Shown here piece by piece: positions 28,914 through 37,905 of a stretch of 58,826 nucleotides of DNA. The notes beneath the pieces are model-generated. The model saw only the letters and a list, made by a program, of their open reading frames with translations, made no database searches and had not been told where the DNA came from. The stretch is from an uncultured Clostridia bacterium (GTDB taxonomy: Bacteria; Bacillota; Clostridia; TANB77; CAG-508), in NCBI GenBank assembly GCA_947625645.1, contig CANQPE010000006.1, forward strand, positions 1-58,826, given 5' to 3'. Numbering within the stretch: position 1 is the stretch's first letter; every line of letters starts with the position of its first letter. The position numbers and the translations under genes were made by a program.

Positions 28914-29294
28914 ATGGAAAAGGATATTTTTAAAAGAATTAAAAAATTAAGAAAAAAATTGAATGTTAGTATTAAAAAAAATGGATTAAAAGCAGAAGAG
29001 ACAAAACAAATTAGTCACGAAATCAATACAACAATTAATGAATATTATACTAGCATTAAAATTACAAGATATCCAGAAAATAGTAAGATGAAGAAGTTTT
29101 ATGAACAATCCTATATAGCACTAAAACAATTAACGAGTGAACAGAAAAAATTTCCGACAACACAAGAATGGAATGCCCATGCCAAACAAAGGGGATATGC
29201 AATGCATATTACACTAGAATATATGTCACAATTAGAGTGGAACTATTTGCAAATCCGCGTGGAAAGGGAATTGAAAATGGAAAAATTTTTCTAG
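28914..29294 (+). CDS. Spo0E-like protein with C-terminal extension
   Basis: 126 aa. Residues 8-46 (KIRKKL-type start IKKLRKKLNVSIKKNG, then QISHEINTTINEYY) match Spo0E-like aspartyl-phosphatases. These are two-helix proteins whose SQELD motif removes phosphate from Spo0A; here the motif reads SHEIN, so the key Asp is Asn. The extra part (about 50-126) includes FPTTQEWNAHAKQRGYAMHIT, similar in style to homing-endonuclease-associated repeats. Activity as a phosphatase is doubtful. It is divergent from an XRE regulator. The start codon has only GGTGA upstream, so translation may be weak or coupled to the short frame before it. Confidence 0.55.
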   Translation: MEKDIFKRIKKLRKKLNVSIKKNGLKAEETKQISHEINTTINEYYTSIKITRYPENSKMKKFYEQSYIALKQLTSEQKKFPTTQEWNAHAKQRGYAMHITLEYMSQLEWNYLQIRVERELKMEKFF

Positions 29295-29343
29295 AAGAAT
29301 AGGCGAGTATAAGCATTTTTTGTCGAAAATGACGGTAAAAAAA

Positions 29344-29503
29344 TTGACAAAAGAATAGAATATGGATAATATAGAGAAGAGATAGTGACCGCAAAATCAA
29401 TCTATCTCTTCCGACACAATACACCCAAAAGGGTATATCAGTATTAGTATAACCTTTTGGAAAAAATTTGTCAAATAATTTTACGAAAGAGAGGTTATAT
29501 TTT
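29344..29503 (+). promoter_or_regulatory. Promoter and two-hairpin leader of the 55-aa gene
   Basis: TTGACA (29344-29349), 17 nt, TAATAT (29367-29372). The RNA would contain GAAGAGATAG/CTATCTCTTC (29376-29385 with 29402-29411, perfect) and CCAAAAGG/CCTTTTGG (29425-29460, with extra inner pairs). It then leads to the ribosome binding site GAGAGG. A leader of over 100 nt with two stable hairpins before a tiny gene suggests a cis-acting RNA or an independent small RNA. Confidence 0.5.
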
Positions 29504-29671
29504 ATGAAAAATAAGAAACAGGATTTTATAAAAGACTTTGTGAGTCAACGCTTGAAGGAAAATAAGCATTTATTTTCTATGCGAGAATATCGATATTTAA
29601 AGAGAAATCCTATGGTGGCTAAAAAGATTTATATTATTGCATTAAAGGATTATCTAAGTATAGAAAAATAA
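29504..29671 (+). CDS. Small basic protein, 55 aa
   Basis: GAGAGG nine bases before ATG 29504 favours this start over the ORF-track start at 29468. The protein (MKNKKQDFIKDFVSQRLKEN ... LKDYLSIEK) is basic and helical, with no membrane segment. I recognise no family. The arrangement MREYRYLKRNPMVAKKIYI might form a small DNA- or RNA-binding helix pair. It has its own promoter and structured leader and is followed by a terminator. Confidence 0.6.
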   Translation: MKNKKQDFIKDFVSQRLKENKHLFSMREYRYLKRNPMVAKKIYIIALKDYLSIEK

Positions 29672-29679
29672 AAAAAATC

Positions 29680-29705
29680 AAAGGGGCATATTGCTATGCC
29701 TCTTT
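29680..29705 (-). terminator. Terminator between convergent genes
   Basis: AAAGGGGCATA and TATGCCTCTTT with loop TTGC. The minus side is followed by eight T, so it mainly ends the minus-strand gene at 29708. Confidence 0.75.
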
Positions 29706-29707
29706 GG

Positions 29708-30547
29708 TTAGGAAAGTTCTTTAAAAAATACATATTCATTACCAGAAGTATCGGTCCTAGGTTGATATAAATAACCGCCAAAAATTTCTTTTGATTCTGT
29801 ATTTAAAACAACATCCATATTTGCATGGTATACAAATGTATCATCATCATAATTTTTAAGATGGATATCAAACAATAAATTAACATCTAAATTGGCTAAG
29901 TCTACACCAGCTTGTTCTAATAGTTTACCATTATACACGACAGAATGAATCTCATCATGAATGGAATAATTTTGTACAATACCACGATTCAAATACCCTA
30001 GAGAAATTGGATTTGAGCAATCTGTATAAAATGTAGGGGCGTTATAGTCGGTGGATTCATTTTCTTCATTGGTATTCACAACTTTAAAATTAATTTTGCC
30101 ACCAGAAGCACTAGACAAGGGTTGGAATGTACCAAGCAAATTTGGGTTTTTATAATTTAATATTTGTGTTCCAACATCTGGGTTAGCGGTTCGAATACGA
30201 ATATTATCAATCCATAATTCTTTTACTGTATTTTGCGTTGTTAATTCAGAAATTGATGAAGTATTATCAATGGAAATGGCAATATCTGTATATTGGCAAA
30301 TGTCTAAATTTTGCAAAGATGAATCATTTGCAATCGCGCTTCCACTGCTGTAAAATGAAATACGGCTTACTCTGAAAACAGAGACCTCATTTTGTTTGGC
30401 TATTTTTAAAGATTGCTCAATGAAGGTTTCCTTACAGTAACTAACATAGAAAATATAAGAATAGGCAAGAATACAAAGTAACAACAAAAGCATTAACAAT
30501 ACAAAAGCAAGTTTGGTATGTTTAATTTTAATGTGTAAGAAATTCAC
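29708..30547 (-). CDS. Membrane-anchored extracytoplasmic protein, unknown function
   Basis: 279 aa. The N-terminus has basic residues, then the hydrophobic LAFVLLMLLLLLCILAYSYIFYV (about 14-36), an uncleaved signal anchor. The rest is beta-rich and extracytoplasmic (SSGSAIANDSSLQNLDICQY, TFQPLSSASGGKINFKVVN). I recognise no family. It lies 13 bases after the glucosaminidase gene on the same strand, so it is probably co-transcribed and works at the cell surface. Confidence 0.7.
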   Translation of the reverse strand: MNFLHIKIKHTKLAFVLLMLLLLLCILAYSYIFYVSYCKETFIEQSLKIAKQNEVSVFRVSRISFYSSGSAIANDSSLQNLDICQYTDIAISIDNTSSISELTTQNTVKELWIDNIRIRTANPDVGTQILNYKNPNLLGTFQPLSSASGGKINFKVVNTNEENESTDYNAPTFYTDCSNPISLGYLNRGIVQNYSIHDEIHSVVYNGKLLEQAGVDLANLDVNLLFDIHLKNYDDDTFVYHANMDVVLNTESKEIFGGYLYQPRTDTSGNEYVFFKELS

Positions 30548-30560
30548 TTTGCATTCCTCC

Positions 30561-31943
30561 TTAATTTTCTAGTCGGTGGTATAACATTTCCATATAACCA
30601 TACACTTTCGTATGCCATTCGTCATCACTGGCATAACGAATATTAACATCACTTATGGTAGAACCATTGTAATAAGTTGCTACCGCTTTTTCACCATCGT
30701 AAATCTTAGTTCCAATAGGGTTAATATAATATTTAACAAGTACTTTTGCTACCAGTTCAATTCCTTCTTCGTAGGTTTCAAACTCATAAGAGGAAGAATA
30801 AGGCGTAGCATCATAAGAACCATATCCAAATAAATTCTTTTTATCATCTGCAATTTGTGAAGTACCCCAAGCACTTTCGTGAATTGCCATAGAAGCTAAG
30901 AAAATACCGTTAATGTTATATTTCTTTTCAATACGATAGAAATCTTCGTAGTGATCTTGGAAGACTTTTTTCGTATCATAAGAAAGGCCAGTAAATATTT
31001 TTTTGTAGTCTGCCAATGTTAATCCAGAAGGCTGATTTAATGGCATATCTTTATCTAATTTTACAACAAGTTTTTGAATACGATTTTTTTCTGGCATAGT
31101 AGTTGAAACGGCAGCAGATGTTAAAATTTTGGTAGGTAAATAGCCTTCCATTCCTTCATAAGCTACTTTGCACCATTCTTCACTAGGTAAATCTAAAAGA
31201 ACAACATCCCAATAATTCTTAATTTGAGCAAGTTCTTCAGCAGATGTATCCATATCTTTACGTAAAGAAGAAGTTTGAGTTAAGTATAAGGTATCTTTTA
31301 GATGAACTTTTTGTTTTGCCAAAAATTCAGAAGTTCCAATATCCACAATTTTTGGTATGTAATCTTGAGTTTTTTCTTCGGCTAAAATGGTTTCATCTGT
31401 TAATTCACCATTTTGATAACTTCTTACAAAAGTAACATTTTTCTTTCCATTTATACCTTCTTGCAACACAACTTGCTCTCCTTTTGGCAAAATGGAACGT
31501 TCGGTATACAATGTGTCAAAAGGGATGACTTGTTCTTCAACTACTTGCTCTTTTACCATTTCTAAAGCTGCGTTTGAAGTAATAATAGAATGAGCATTTA
31601 GACGATGTCGATTAATTTCAATTGAGATAGATTCTTTTTTGACATCAGACAAAGGAGAATATAGCTGTACAGAATCATCTTTTGCTGAAATAGAAGTTGA
31701 CCAAAAAAGGGCCATTCCCATTGCGCATAATAAAATCATCAAGATAATGGATATGCTAAGAGTCTTTTTATGAGAGGCTTGTTGGTATGACATTCTCTGA
31801 GCAGGGCTCATTTGGGAAGGATGTATTTTTTTAGCATGTTTTTTGTTTTGTGCTTCATATTGAAGGCGAGTTTCTTGAAGTTCTCTAAACACATCAGTAA
31901 GTTGCCTATTATCAGAACCAAAATAACCTTTTTGGTAAGACAT
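30561..31943 (-). CDS. Membrane-anchored glucosaminidase (cell wall hydrolase) with G5-like domain
   Basis: AAAGGAG before ATG 31943 gives MSYQKGYFGSDNRQ; the ORF-track start at 31979 is too far upstream. It has a cytoplasmic basic head of about 60 residues, a membrane anchor (SISIILMILLCAMGMALFW), a G5-like segment (LPKGEQVVLQEGINGKKNV), an SH3-like region, and a C-terminal glucosaminidase domain. The last shows FLASMAIHESAWGTSQIA (catalytic Glu), NLFGYGSYDATPY and EEGIELVAKVLVKYY, as in GH73-type N-acetylglucosaminidases. It probably cuts peptidoglycan glycan strands at the membrane face. The long cytoplasmic head is unusual and may bind a partner. Confidence 0.82.
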   Translation of the reverse strand: MSYQKGYFGSDNRQLTDVFRELQETRLQYEAQNKKHAKKIHPSQMSPAQRMSYQQASHKKTLSISIILMILLCAMGMALFWSTSISAKDDSVQLYSPLSDVKKESISIEINRHRLNAHSIITSNAALEMVKEQVVEEQVIPFDTLYTERSILPKGEQVVLQEGINGKKNVTFVRSYQNGELTDETILAEEKTQDYIPKIVDIGTSEFLAKQKVHLKDTLYLTQTSSLRKDMDTSAEELAQIKNYWDVVLLDLPSEEWCKVAYEGMEGYLPTKILTSAAVSTTMPEKNRIQKLVVKLDKDMPLNQPSGLTLADYKKIFTGLSYDTKKVFQDHYEDFYRIEKKYNINGIFLASMAIHESAWGTSQIADDKKNLFGYGSYDATPYSSSYEFETYEEGIELVAKVLVKYYINPIGTKIYDGEKAVATYYNGSTISDVNIRYASDDEWHTKVYGYMEMLYHRLEN

Positions 31944-32065
31944 AGTTTTTCGCTCCTTTTCACTAAAATAAATATTCAATACTATTATATACTAAGAAGT
32001 GGAACTTGTCCATAGATATTTCAAAAAAAACCATTGTAAAATTTGTAAAATATATGGAAAAGGTG

Positions 32066-32094
32066 TTGAAGGAAACAAAATTTTATGATATATT
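32066..32094 (+). promoter_or_regulatory. Promoter for rnc
   Basis: TTGAAG, 17 nt, TATATT, about 40 nt before the rnc start. Confidence 0.55.
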
Positions 32095-32132
32095 CGTAAT
32101 AGACAGATTGACAAGAAAGGAGACAAGAAAAT

Positions 32133-32816
32133 ATGCTAGAAAATAAGTTAGAAGAATTACAAGAGCAAATTTCCTATCAATTTACAGATATTGGATTACT
32201 GAAAAATGCATTAACACATACGTCATATGCTTATGAGTATCATATTCCAAGTAATGAAAAACTGGAATTTTTAGGAGATAGCATATTAGAGTTTGTGTCA
32301 AGCCAATATTTATTTGAGAATTACCAGCATCTAAAGGAAGGAGAAATGACTAAAGTTAGAGCAGCAGTCGTATGTGAAAGTAGTTTATACAAAGTAGCGA
32401 AACGACATAATTTTAGTGATTTCTTGTATGTAGGAAAATCAGAGAGATTATCCAAAGGGAATGAAAGACCAGCAATTTTGGCAGATAGCGTAGAAGCTGT
32501 GATTGCAGCCATATATCTAGATGGAGGGATGGAACCCGCAAAACAATTTATTGTTGAAAATTTAAAAGAAGAGATTGACATAGCAACGACGCATGTAGGG
32601 GACAAAGATTATAAAACAGTATTACAAGAAAAGTTACAGCAGCATGGAGATGTCAAGATTACTTACACAATTACCAAAGAGATGGGACCAGACCATGACA
32701 AAACGTTTGAAGCAGAGGTTGTTGTGGAAGGAAAGAGATTAGCAATTGGCAAAGGAAAGAGCAAAAAACAAGCACAAATGGAGGCAGCTAAAAAAGCATT
32801 AGAGCAGATGCTGTAG
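32133..32816 (+). CDS. rnc: Ribonuclease III
   Basis: 227 aa behind AAAGGAG. It has the signature NEKLEFLGDSILEFV with catalytic acidic residues, ILADSVEAVIAAIYLDGG, and a C-terminal double-stranded RNA-binding domain (DYKTVLQEKLQQHGD ... GKGKSKKQAQMEAAKKAL). It processes rRNA precursors and degrades double-stranded RNA, including sense/antisense duplexes such as type I toxin-antitoxin pairs. The stop codon TAG shares its G with the palindromic repeat that follows. Confidence 0.98.
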   Translation: MLENKLEELQEQISYQFTDIGLLKNALTHTSYAYEYHIPSNEKLEFLGDSILEFVSSQYLFENYQHLKEGEMTKVRAAVVCESSLYKVAKRHNFSDFLYVGKSERLSKGNERPAILADSVEAVIAAIYLDGGMEPAKQFIVENLKEEIDIATTHVGDKDYKTVLQEKLQQHGDVKITYTITKEMGPDHDKTFEAEVVVEGKRLAIGKGKSKKQAQMEAAKKALEQML

Positions 32817-32880
32817 GGACAATTAGGGACGGTTCTTTTTTGTCCCTGATGGACAAAAAAGAACCGTCCCTAATTGTCCC
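32816..32880. repeat. Palindromic interspersed repeat, copy 1
   Basis: GGGACAATTAGGGACGGTTC... forms 30-nt arms (32816-32845 and 32851-32880) that are exact reverse complements around CTGAT. The same family occurs at 40080-40143. It is MITE/REPIN-like and, as RNA, is a very stable hairpin between rnc and the radical SAM gene. Confidence 0.9.
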
Positions 32881-32906
32881 CTATTTTGAAAGTAAGGAGG
32901 AAAGCG

Positions 32907-33962
32907 ATGAAGGAGAAGTATATCATACCCATTTTTGTACCACATCTAGGATGCCCAAATGATTGTGTATTTTGCAATCAAAAATCCATAAGTGGGCAAA
33001 AAGAAACCATGACAAAAGAAAAAGCAAGAAAAATCATAGAAAATTTTTTAGCACAAATACACGATAAAGAAGGAGAAAAAGAAATTGCTTTTTTTGGAGG
33101 AAGTTTTACAGCAATAAATGAAGATACACAAGAAAAATTGCTTTCATTAGCTTATGAATATATCCAGAAGGGAGAAGTAAGTAGTATTCGCATTTCAACG
33201 AGACCAGATTGTATTAATAGGGCTATTTTAAAACGATTAAAAAAATATAAGGTAAAGACAATTGAATTGGGCGTACAGTCAGCAAATGACTATATTTTAA
33301 AAAGGGCAGAAAGGGGACATACATTTGAAGATGTCAAAAAAGCATCGAGATTAATTAGAAGATATGGCTTTGTATTGGGGCATCAGATGATGGTAGGGTT
33401 ACCAGAAAGTACACATTTAGATGAAATCAATACCGCAAAACGATTGATAAAACTAAAACCTAAGATGGTTAGAATTTATCCTGTATTGGTCATTAAAGGA
33501 ACTAAGTTAGAACAAGAATTTCAAGAGGGGAAATATCAGCCATTGACAGTGGTACAAGCTGTTGAAATTTGTGAGGAATTGGTTAGAATGTTTGACAATA
33601 AACATATTGATGTCATCCGAGTAGGACTTCAAAATACAGATGAAATAACAGACCCAAAAGACGTAGGGAGTCAAGTTGTTGCTGGTCCATTTCATCCTGC
33701 TTTCAGACAGTTAGTGGAATCAGCTATGTGGTACGAAGCGATTTTAAATAAGATTAAAAAGTTAAATGTGAAAGTAAAAGAAGTGGAAGTGATTGTCAAT
33801 CCAATTGATGCTAACAACGTCATTGGACATAAAAGGGAAAATGTGCAAAAATTAAAAGAACTTTATGATGTTGATTTGGTGATTAAACAAGATGAAGCCA
33901 TGAAACAAGGCAAGTCAAAAATAGAAATCAAAAAGATATACCAAGATTTTCTAGAAAATTAG
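32907..33962 (+). CDS. Radical SAM protein, Elp3-like
   Basis: AAGGAGG before ATG 32907 gives MKEKYIIPIFVPHLG. CPNDCVFC is the CxxxCxxC cluster motif binding the 4Fe-4S that cleaves S-adenosylmethionine. FFGGSFTAI, RISTRPDCI, ELGVQSANDYIL and HQMMVGLPEST match the Elp3/HemN-type radical SAM barrel. There is no acetyltransferase domain as in full Elp3. In Clostridia this family is often next to rnc; its substrate is unknown. The next gene starts 30 bases later. Confidence 0.87.
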   Translation: MKEKYIIPIFVPHLGCPNDCVFCNQKSISGQKETMTKEKARKIIENFLAQIHDKEGEKEIAFFGGSFTAINEDTQEKLLSLAYEYIQKGEVSSIRISTRPDCINRAILKRLKKYKVKTIELGVQSANDYILKRAERGHTFEDVKKASRLIRRYGFVLGHQMMVGLPESTHLDEINTAKRLIKLKPKMVRIYPVLVIKGTKLEQEFQEGKYQPLTVVQAVEICEELVRMFDNKHIDVIRVGLQNTDEITDPKDVGSQVVAGPFHPAFRQLVESAMWYEAILNKIKKLNVKVKEVEVIVNPIDANNVIGHKRENVQKLKELYDVDLVIKQDEAMKQGKSKIEIKKIYQDFLEN

Positions 33963-33992
33963 AAAAATAAGAAAAAAAACAGGAGTAAAAGA

Positions 33993-35267
33993 ATGTTAGA
34001 TATTAGAGAGTTAATTATAAAGAAAAAAAGTAATGAAGAATTATCAGAAGAGGAAATTGATTTTTTTGTTGATGCTTATCATAAAAATGAAATTTTAAAG
34101 GAGCAGGCAGCGGCACTTGTCATATTAATGAATATAAAAGGATTAACAGAAAAAGAAATAGCATGTTTTTCTAATGCTATTGCAAATACAGGAGAGAAAT
34201 TAGAATTATATGAATTGTCAAATCAATTGATAGATATTCATCCAATAGGTGGGATGGATGATAAAATTATTATCATGCTACTAGCTATTATGAGTTCTTT
34301 AGGGCTTCCTTCTATTAAAATCATTGGAAGAGAAATTGGTGTGAGGGATAAACTGTTCCAAACAAAGCTTTTGCAAATAAAAAAAGAAAATAAAGAAGAA
34401 TTTAGAGAGTGTATTGCTAAAAACGAAATTATGATTGTAGAAGAACCAAAAAATATAGCACCAGTAGAAAATGAATTGTATCGATTAAGAAAAGAAATTG
34501 CTTGTAATGATGATATTTCCATTATTGCAATCAATCTTATGAGCCAAAAAATAGCGTTAGGGTTTAGAAATATTATTTTTGATATTGCTTATGGAGAAAA
34601 TTCTTATATAAAAACGCTAAAAGATGCAGAGAGATTGGCTAAATATTTAATTAATATGGGAATTCGCCTAGACAAGAAAGTAAAATGCATTATGACAAGA
34701 CTGGATGAACCAGTTGGGAAATATTATGGAAATGTTTTGGAGTTAAGAGAAGCATTAGAGGCATTAAATGGAAATATGGCAATGGATGTGCAAGAACTCG
34801 TTCTTGAATTTGGAGCGAATATGTTACAAATGGTAACTGGTAATAAAAATTTAGAGCAAAATAGAAAGCAAATATTACATGCAATAGATAGCAAAAAAGC
34901 GTATAATACATTGACAGAATTTATTTCTAAAAGTGAGAAAATGGATGCGTTAACAGAAACCAAAAAAATCATACCAGTCATGTCAACAGAGGAAGGTTAT
35001 GTAGAGAGGATTGATGTTTCGCTTGTTAGAACGACGGCACAATATTTAAATGCAATTAGATATGCAATGCATATGGATATTGATATGGGAGCTGGCATTA
35101 TGTTTTGCAAAAAGGTAGGAGATCAAGTAGCGGTAGGAGATTTGCTAGCGTATATTTATACGAATGATGAAACTAAAGTGCAAGAAGCGGTGCATAATAT
35201 AAAAGAAGCGTTCCAGATAACCAATAAAAAAATAAAGAGAAAATCAAGGATCATCCAAACATTTTAA
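33993..35267 (+). CDS. Pyrimidine-nucleoside phosphorylase homologue with eroded active site
   Basis: 424 aa, the usual length for thymidine/pyrimidine phosphorylases, and collinear with them. The phosphate-binding KHSTGGVGDK reads DIHPIGGMDDK and the following GRxLGxTGGTxDKLE reads GREIGVRDKLFQTK. The SKKxA motif is kept as MSQKIALG, while TDMNxPLG reads TRLDEPVG. The C-terminal swinging domain (GAGIMFCKKVGDQVAVGD) is conserved. Loss of phosphate-contact residues suggests altered or no phosphorolysis. It is 17 bases before the peptidase-containing ABC transporter, so probably in one operon. A role linked to that transporter is not established. Confidence 0.75.
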   Translation: MLDIRELIIKKKSNEELSEEEIDFFVDAYHKNEILKEQAAALVILMNIKGLTEKEIACFSNAIANTGEKLELYELSNQLIDIHPIGGMDDKIIIMLLAIMSSLGLPSIKIIGREIGVRDKLFQTKLLQIKKENKEEFRECIAKNEIMIVEEPKNIAPVENELYRLRKEIACNDDISIIAINLMSQKIALGFRNIIFDIAYGENSYIKTLKDAERLAKYLINMGIRLDKKVKCIMTRLDEPVGKYYGNVLELREALEALNGNMAMDVQELVLEFGANMLQMVTGNKNLEQNRKQILHAIDSKKAYNTLTEFISKSEKMDALTETKKIIPVMSTEEGYVERIDVSLVRTTAQYLNAIRYAMHMDIDMGAGIMFCKKVGDQVAVGDLLAYIYTNDETKVQEAVHNIKEAFQITNKKIKRKSRIIQTF

Positions 35268-35283
35268 AGAAAAGGAGTGTACA

Positions 35284-37473
35284 ATGAAATATAAAATTGT
35301 CAAACAGCCAGATGAAATGAATTGTGGGGTTGCTTGTTTATCCATGATATGTGCTTATTATGGAATTAGCAACATATCTTTAGCAGTCATAAGAGAATTT
35401 GCGAAAACAGATCGAGAAGGAAATTCAATGTTCTCATTAAAAATGGCGGCAGAAAAGTTATATTTGAAATCAAGTGCATATAAAGCAGATGAAGATGATA
35501 TCATTCATAAAGAAATACCACTACCAGCCATTGTACACACCATTGTAGATGGATTGTATGAACATTATATGGTATTATTTGAGGTAAAAAAAAATAGTGT
35601 CGTTCTAGGAGATCCAGCAACAGGACAGATTAATATGAAAAGGGAAGATTTTGTAAAAATTTGGACAGGCGAAGTGATGACATTTGAACCTACAGAAAAT
35701 TTTAAGGAAAACCAAAAATATAAAAAAAATTACAAAATCATTTTTTCATTAATTTTCAAATACAAGAAAAGTTTAATACAATTAATTGCTATATCTGCAA
35801 TGATATCAATGGTAGGAATGGTTACTGCTAGGTTTTATTCCTATTTAGTAGACCATGTTATCCCAAGTTCTAATCTAGAATTGTTGTGTAAATTACTGCT
35901 GACTACGATTGGAATTTATATATTTACGGTAGTAATAAATTGGATAAAATTGAAACTTACAATTCGTCTAAACAAGCAATTGGATAAGGAATTAATTCTT
36001 AACATATATAACAGAATTACGAATTTACCAATGAGTTTTTTCTCCTCTCGAACTTCTGGAGATTTGGCATCAAGATTTGAAGATGGGAATTCTATACGTT
36101 CGATGGTAATTGATTTTACATTAGAATTTATAATTGATTTCGTTTATGCCGTTGTTGCTATTATTACGATATGTATTAGTCATAGTTGGCAAATTGCACT
36201 TTTGACATTAATTATGACAGAGGTTGTATTATTTACGCAATATGTATTCAAAAATAAAATGATAGAACAGACGACAAAAGAAATGAAAGCAAATACAGAT
36301 ATATATTCTTTTGCAAATGCTACTTTCTTGGGAAGTGAAACCATAAAAAATTACAATTCTGAAAGTGCAATAGAAAATAAAATGTTACAAAAATACAAGA
36401 AATTTCAAGATATATCCTATAAAAATATAAAACTTGTCCAAATACAAGACACTTTGGTATCTTCCGTTATTCAAGTTACAAATTTATTCATGCTGGCTAT
36501 CTTAGGCATGTTAGTTATGGAAGGTGTGATTTCTGTTGGAGATTTGATGTTTTTATATACGCTGATTGATTATATTTCTGCTCCAATTGATTATTTAGCC
36601 GATATGCAAGATGAGATATATGAAACAACAGCATCTTTAGATAGATTAGATGATGTTTTTAGAACAACAACTGAAAAGGAAGTCAATAAAAATAGGCAAA
36701 ATATCAATGGGAAGATACAAAGTATAGAATTTGAAAATGTTCAGTTTCAATATGGATTTCGTAGCCCCATTTTAAAAGATATTTCGTTTAAAGTGAATAT
36801 GGGGGAAAGTATTGGAATTATTGGTCCAAGTGGTTCAGGAAAAACAACATTAGTGAAGTTGATATTAAATTTTTATGAAGCAACCGAAGGAAAAATTTAT
36901 ATAAATGGTGAAGATATTAATACTATTACAACATCATCTTTGAGGCAAAAAATTGCCTATGTTTCCCAGAATGATTTTTGGTTTCAAGATACCATATTTC
37001 ATAATTTAACAATGGGAAATTCGAAGATTAGTGCAAATCAAATTGATGATGTGTTAGAAATGGTACATATGAGAGAGTATGTTGAAAATAAGCCATTGGG
37101 GTTAAATACGGTTATAGAAGAGGGAGCAACTAACCTTTCTACAGGACAAAAACAAAGATTATCTTTGGCAAAGGCGTTATTAACTAACCCAGATGTTTTG
37201 GTGTTAGATGAATCAACTAGTAATTTAGATGCCAAAACAGAAGAATTTATTATTAATAGTTTAGCACATGAAAGAGATAAAATAAAAATCGTTATTGCCC
37301 ATAGATTAAATACATTGGCAAAATGTGATAAAATTATTTCGATTAAAGATGGAAGCATTGTAGAAGCAGGGACACCACAAGAGTTGATTCGCAATAAAGG
37401 GATGTTTTATGAATTATGGAATACACAAAATCAAGTGGTAAATACTGTACAAAAGAATCATGAACAAACATAG
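35284..37473 (+). CDS. Peptidase-containing ABC exporter (PCAT, C39 peptidase)
   Basis: 729 aa behind AAAGGAG. The N-terminal C39 peptidase (1-135) shows KQPDEMNCGVACLSMI with catalytic Cys14, His94 (EHYMVLF) and Asp110 (LGDPATG). Six membrane helices span about 155-430. The ATPase has Walker A IIGPSGSGKTTLV, Q-loop AYVSQND, signature LSTGQKQRLS, Walker B VLVLDEST and H-loop IAHRL. Such exporters cut a leader after Gly-Gly and export the mature peptide in one step. A peptide gene with exactly such a leader lies 430 nt downstream on the other strand. A small membrane protein gene follows. Confidence 0.95.
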   Translation: MKYKIVKQPDEMNCGVACLSMICAYYGISNISLAVIREFAKTDREGNSMFSLKMAAEKLYLKSSAYKADEDDIIHKEIPLPAIVHTIVDGLYEHYMVLFEVKKNSVVLGDPATGQINMKREDFVKIWTGEVMTFEPTENFKENQKYKKNYKIIFSLIFKYKKSLIQLIAISAMISMVGMVTARFYSYLVDHVIPSSNLELLCKLLLTTIGIYIFTVVINWIKLKLTIRLNKQLDKELILNIYNRITNLPMSFFSSRTSGDLASRFEDGNSIRSMVIDFTLEFIIDFVYAVVAIITICISHSWQIALLTLIMTEVVLFTQYVFKNKMIEQTTKEMKANTDIYSFANATFLGSETIKNYNSESAIENKMLQKYKKFQDISYKNIKLVQIQDTLVSSVIQVTNLFMLAILGMLVMEGVISVGDLMFLYTLIDYISAPIDYLADMQDEIYETTASLDRLDDVFRTTTEKEVNKNRQNINGKIQSIEFENVQFQYGFRSPILKDISFKVNMGESIGIIGPSGSGKTTLVKLILNFYEATEGKIYINGEDINTITTSSLRQKIAYVSQNDFWFQDTIFHNLTMGNSKISANQIDDVLEMVHMREYVENKPLGLNTVIEEGATNLSTGQKQRLSLAKALLTNPDVLVLDESTSNLDAKTEEFIINSLAHERDKIKIVIAHRLNTLAKCDKIISIKDGSIVEAGTPQELIRNKGMFYELWNTQNQVVNTVQKNHEQT

Positions 37474-37532
37474 TATCGTTGCAAAGAAAATGATTTTACA
37501 ACGGCATTATGCTTTAGGAAGGAATGATAGAA

Positions 37533-37823
37533 ATGAAGAAAAATGCTATAGTAGCTCTTGTAATGCTAATCAATATAGCAATCATAGCACTTCTAATCAT
37601 GAATGTAAAATCAATGGTAAAAAAAATTGAAGAAAAAAATATAGAAGAACAAGGCATTATCAGCTCTGAAGGAGAGAATAGCCTCAACCTAAATGTACCA
37701 CTTCAACAGAGTACTTCTCAACACAATGCATTTACAATACAAGATATGGTTAAGATTATGTTATTGGGCATTGGCATGATTTTGGCTACGATAAGTGGTT
37801 TTATATTCACTCAACTAAGGTGA
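37533..37823 (+). CDS. Small membrane protein next to the PCAT exporter
   Basis: AGGAAGG before ATG 37533 gives a 96-aa protein. Two hydrophobic helices (AIVALVMLINIAIIALLIM and IMLLGIGMILATISGFIF) flank a polar, Ser/Asn/Gln-rich loop. I recognise no family. Its size and place between the exporter and the convergent double-glycine peptide gene fit an immunity or accessory protein; this is inference from context only. Confidence 0.65.
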   Translation: MKKNAIVALVMLINIAIIALLIMNVKSMVKKIEEKNIEEQGIISSEGENSLNLNVPLQQSTSQHNAFTIQDMVKIMLLGIGMILATISGFIFTQLR

Positions 37824-37843
37824 AACATTTTATAACATATAAA

Positions 37844-37890
37844 AACCTGAGATTTTCTAATTATTTGCAAGGAATAGAAAATTTCAGGTT
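37844..37890. terminator. Bidirectional terminator between the membrane protein and the peptide gene
   Basis: AACCTGAGATTTTCTA pairs with TAGAAAATTTCAGGTT (one wobble). AATTTTTT follows on the plus side and TTTTTATA on the minus side. Confidence 0.8.
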
Positions 37891-37905
37891 AATTTTTTAT
37901 CATTA

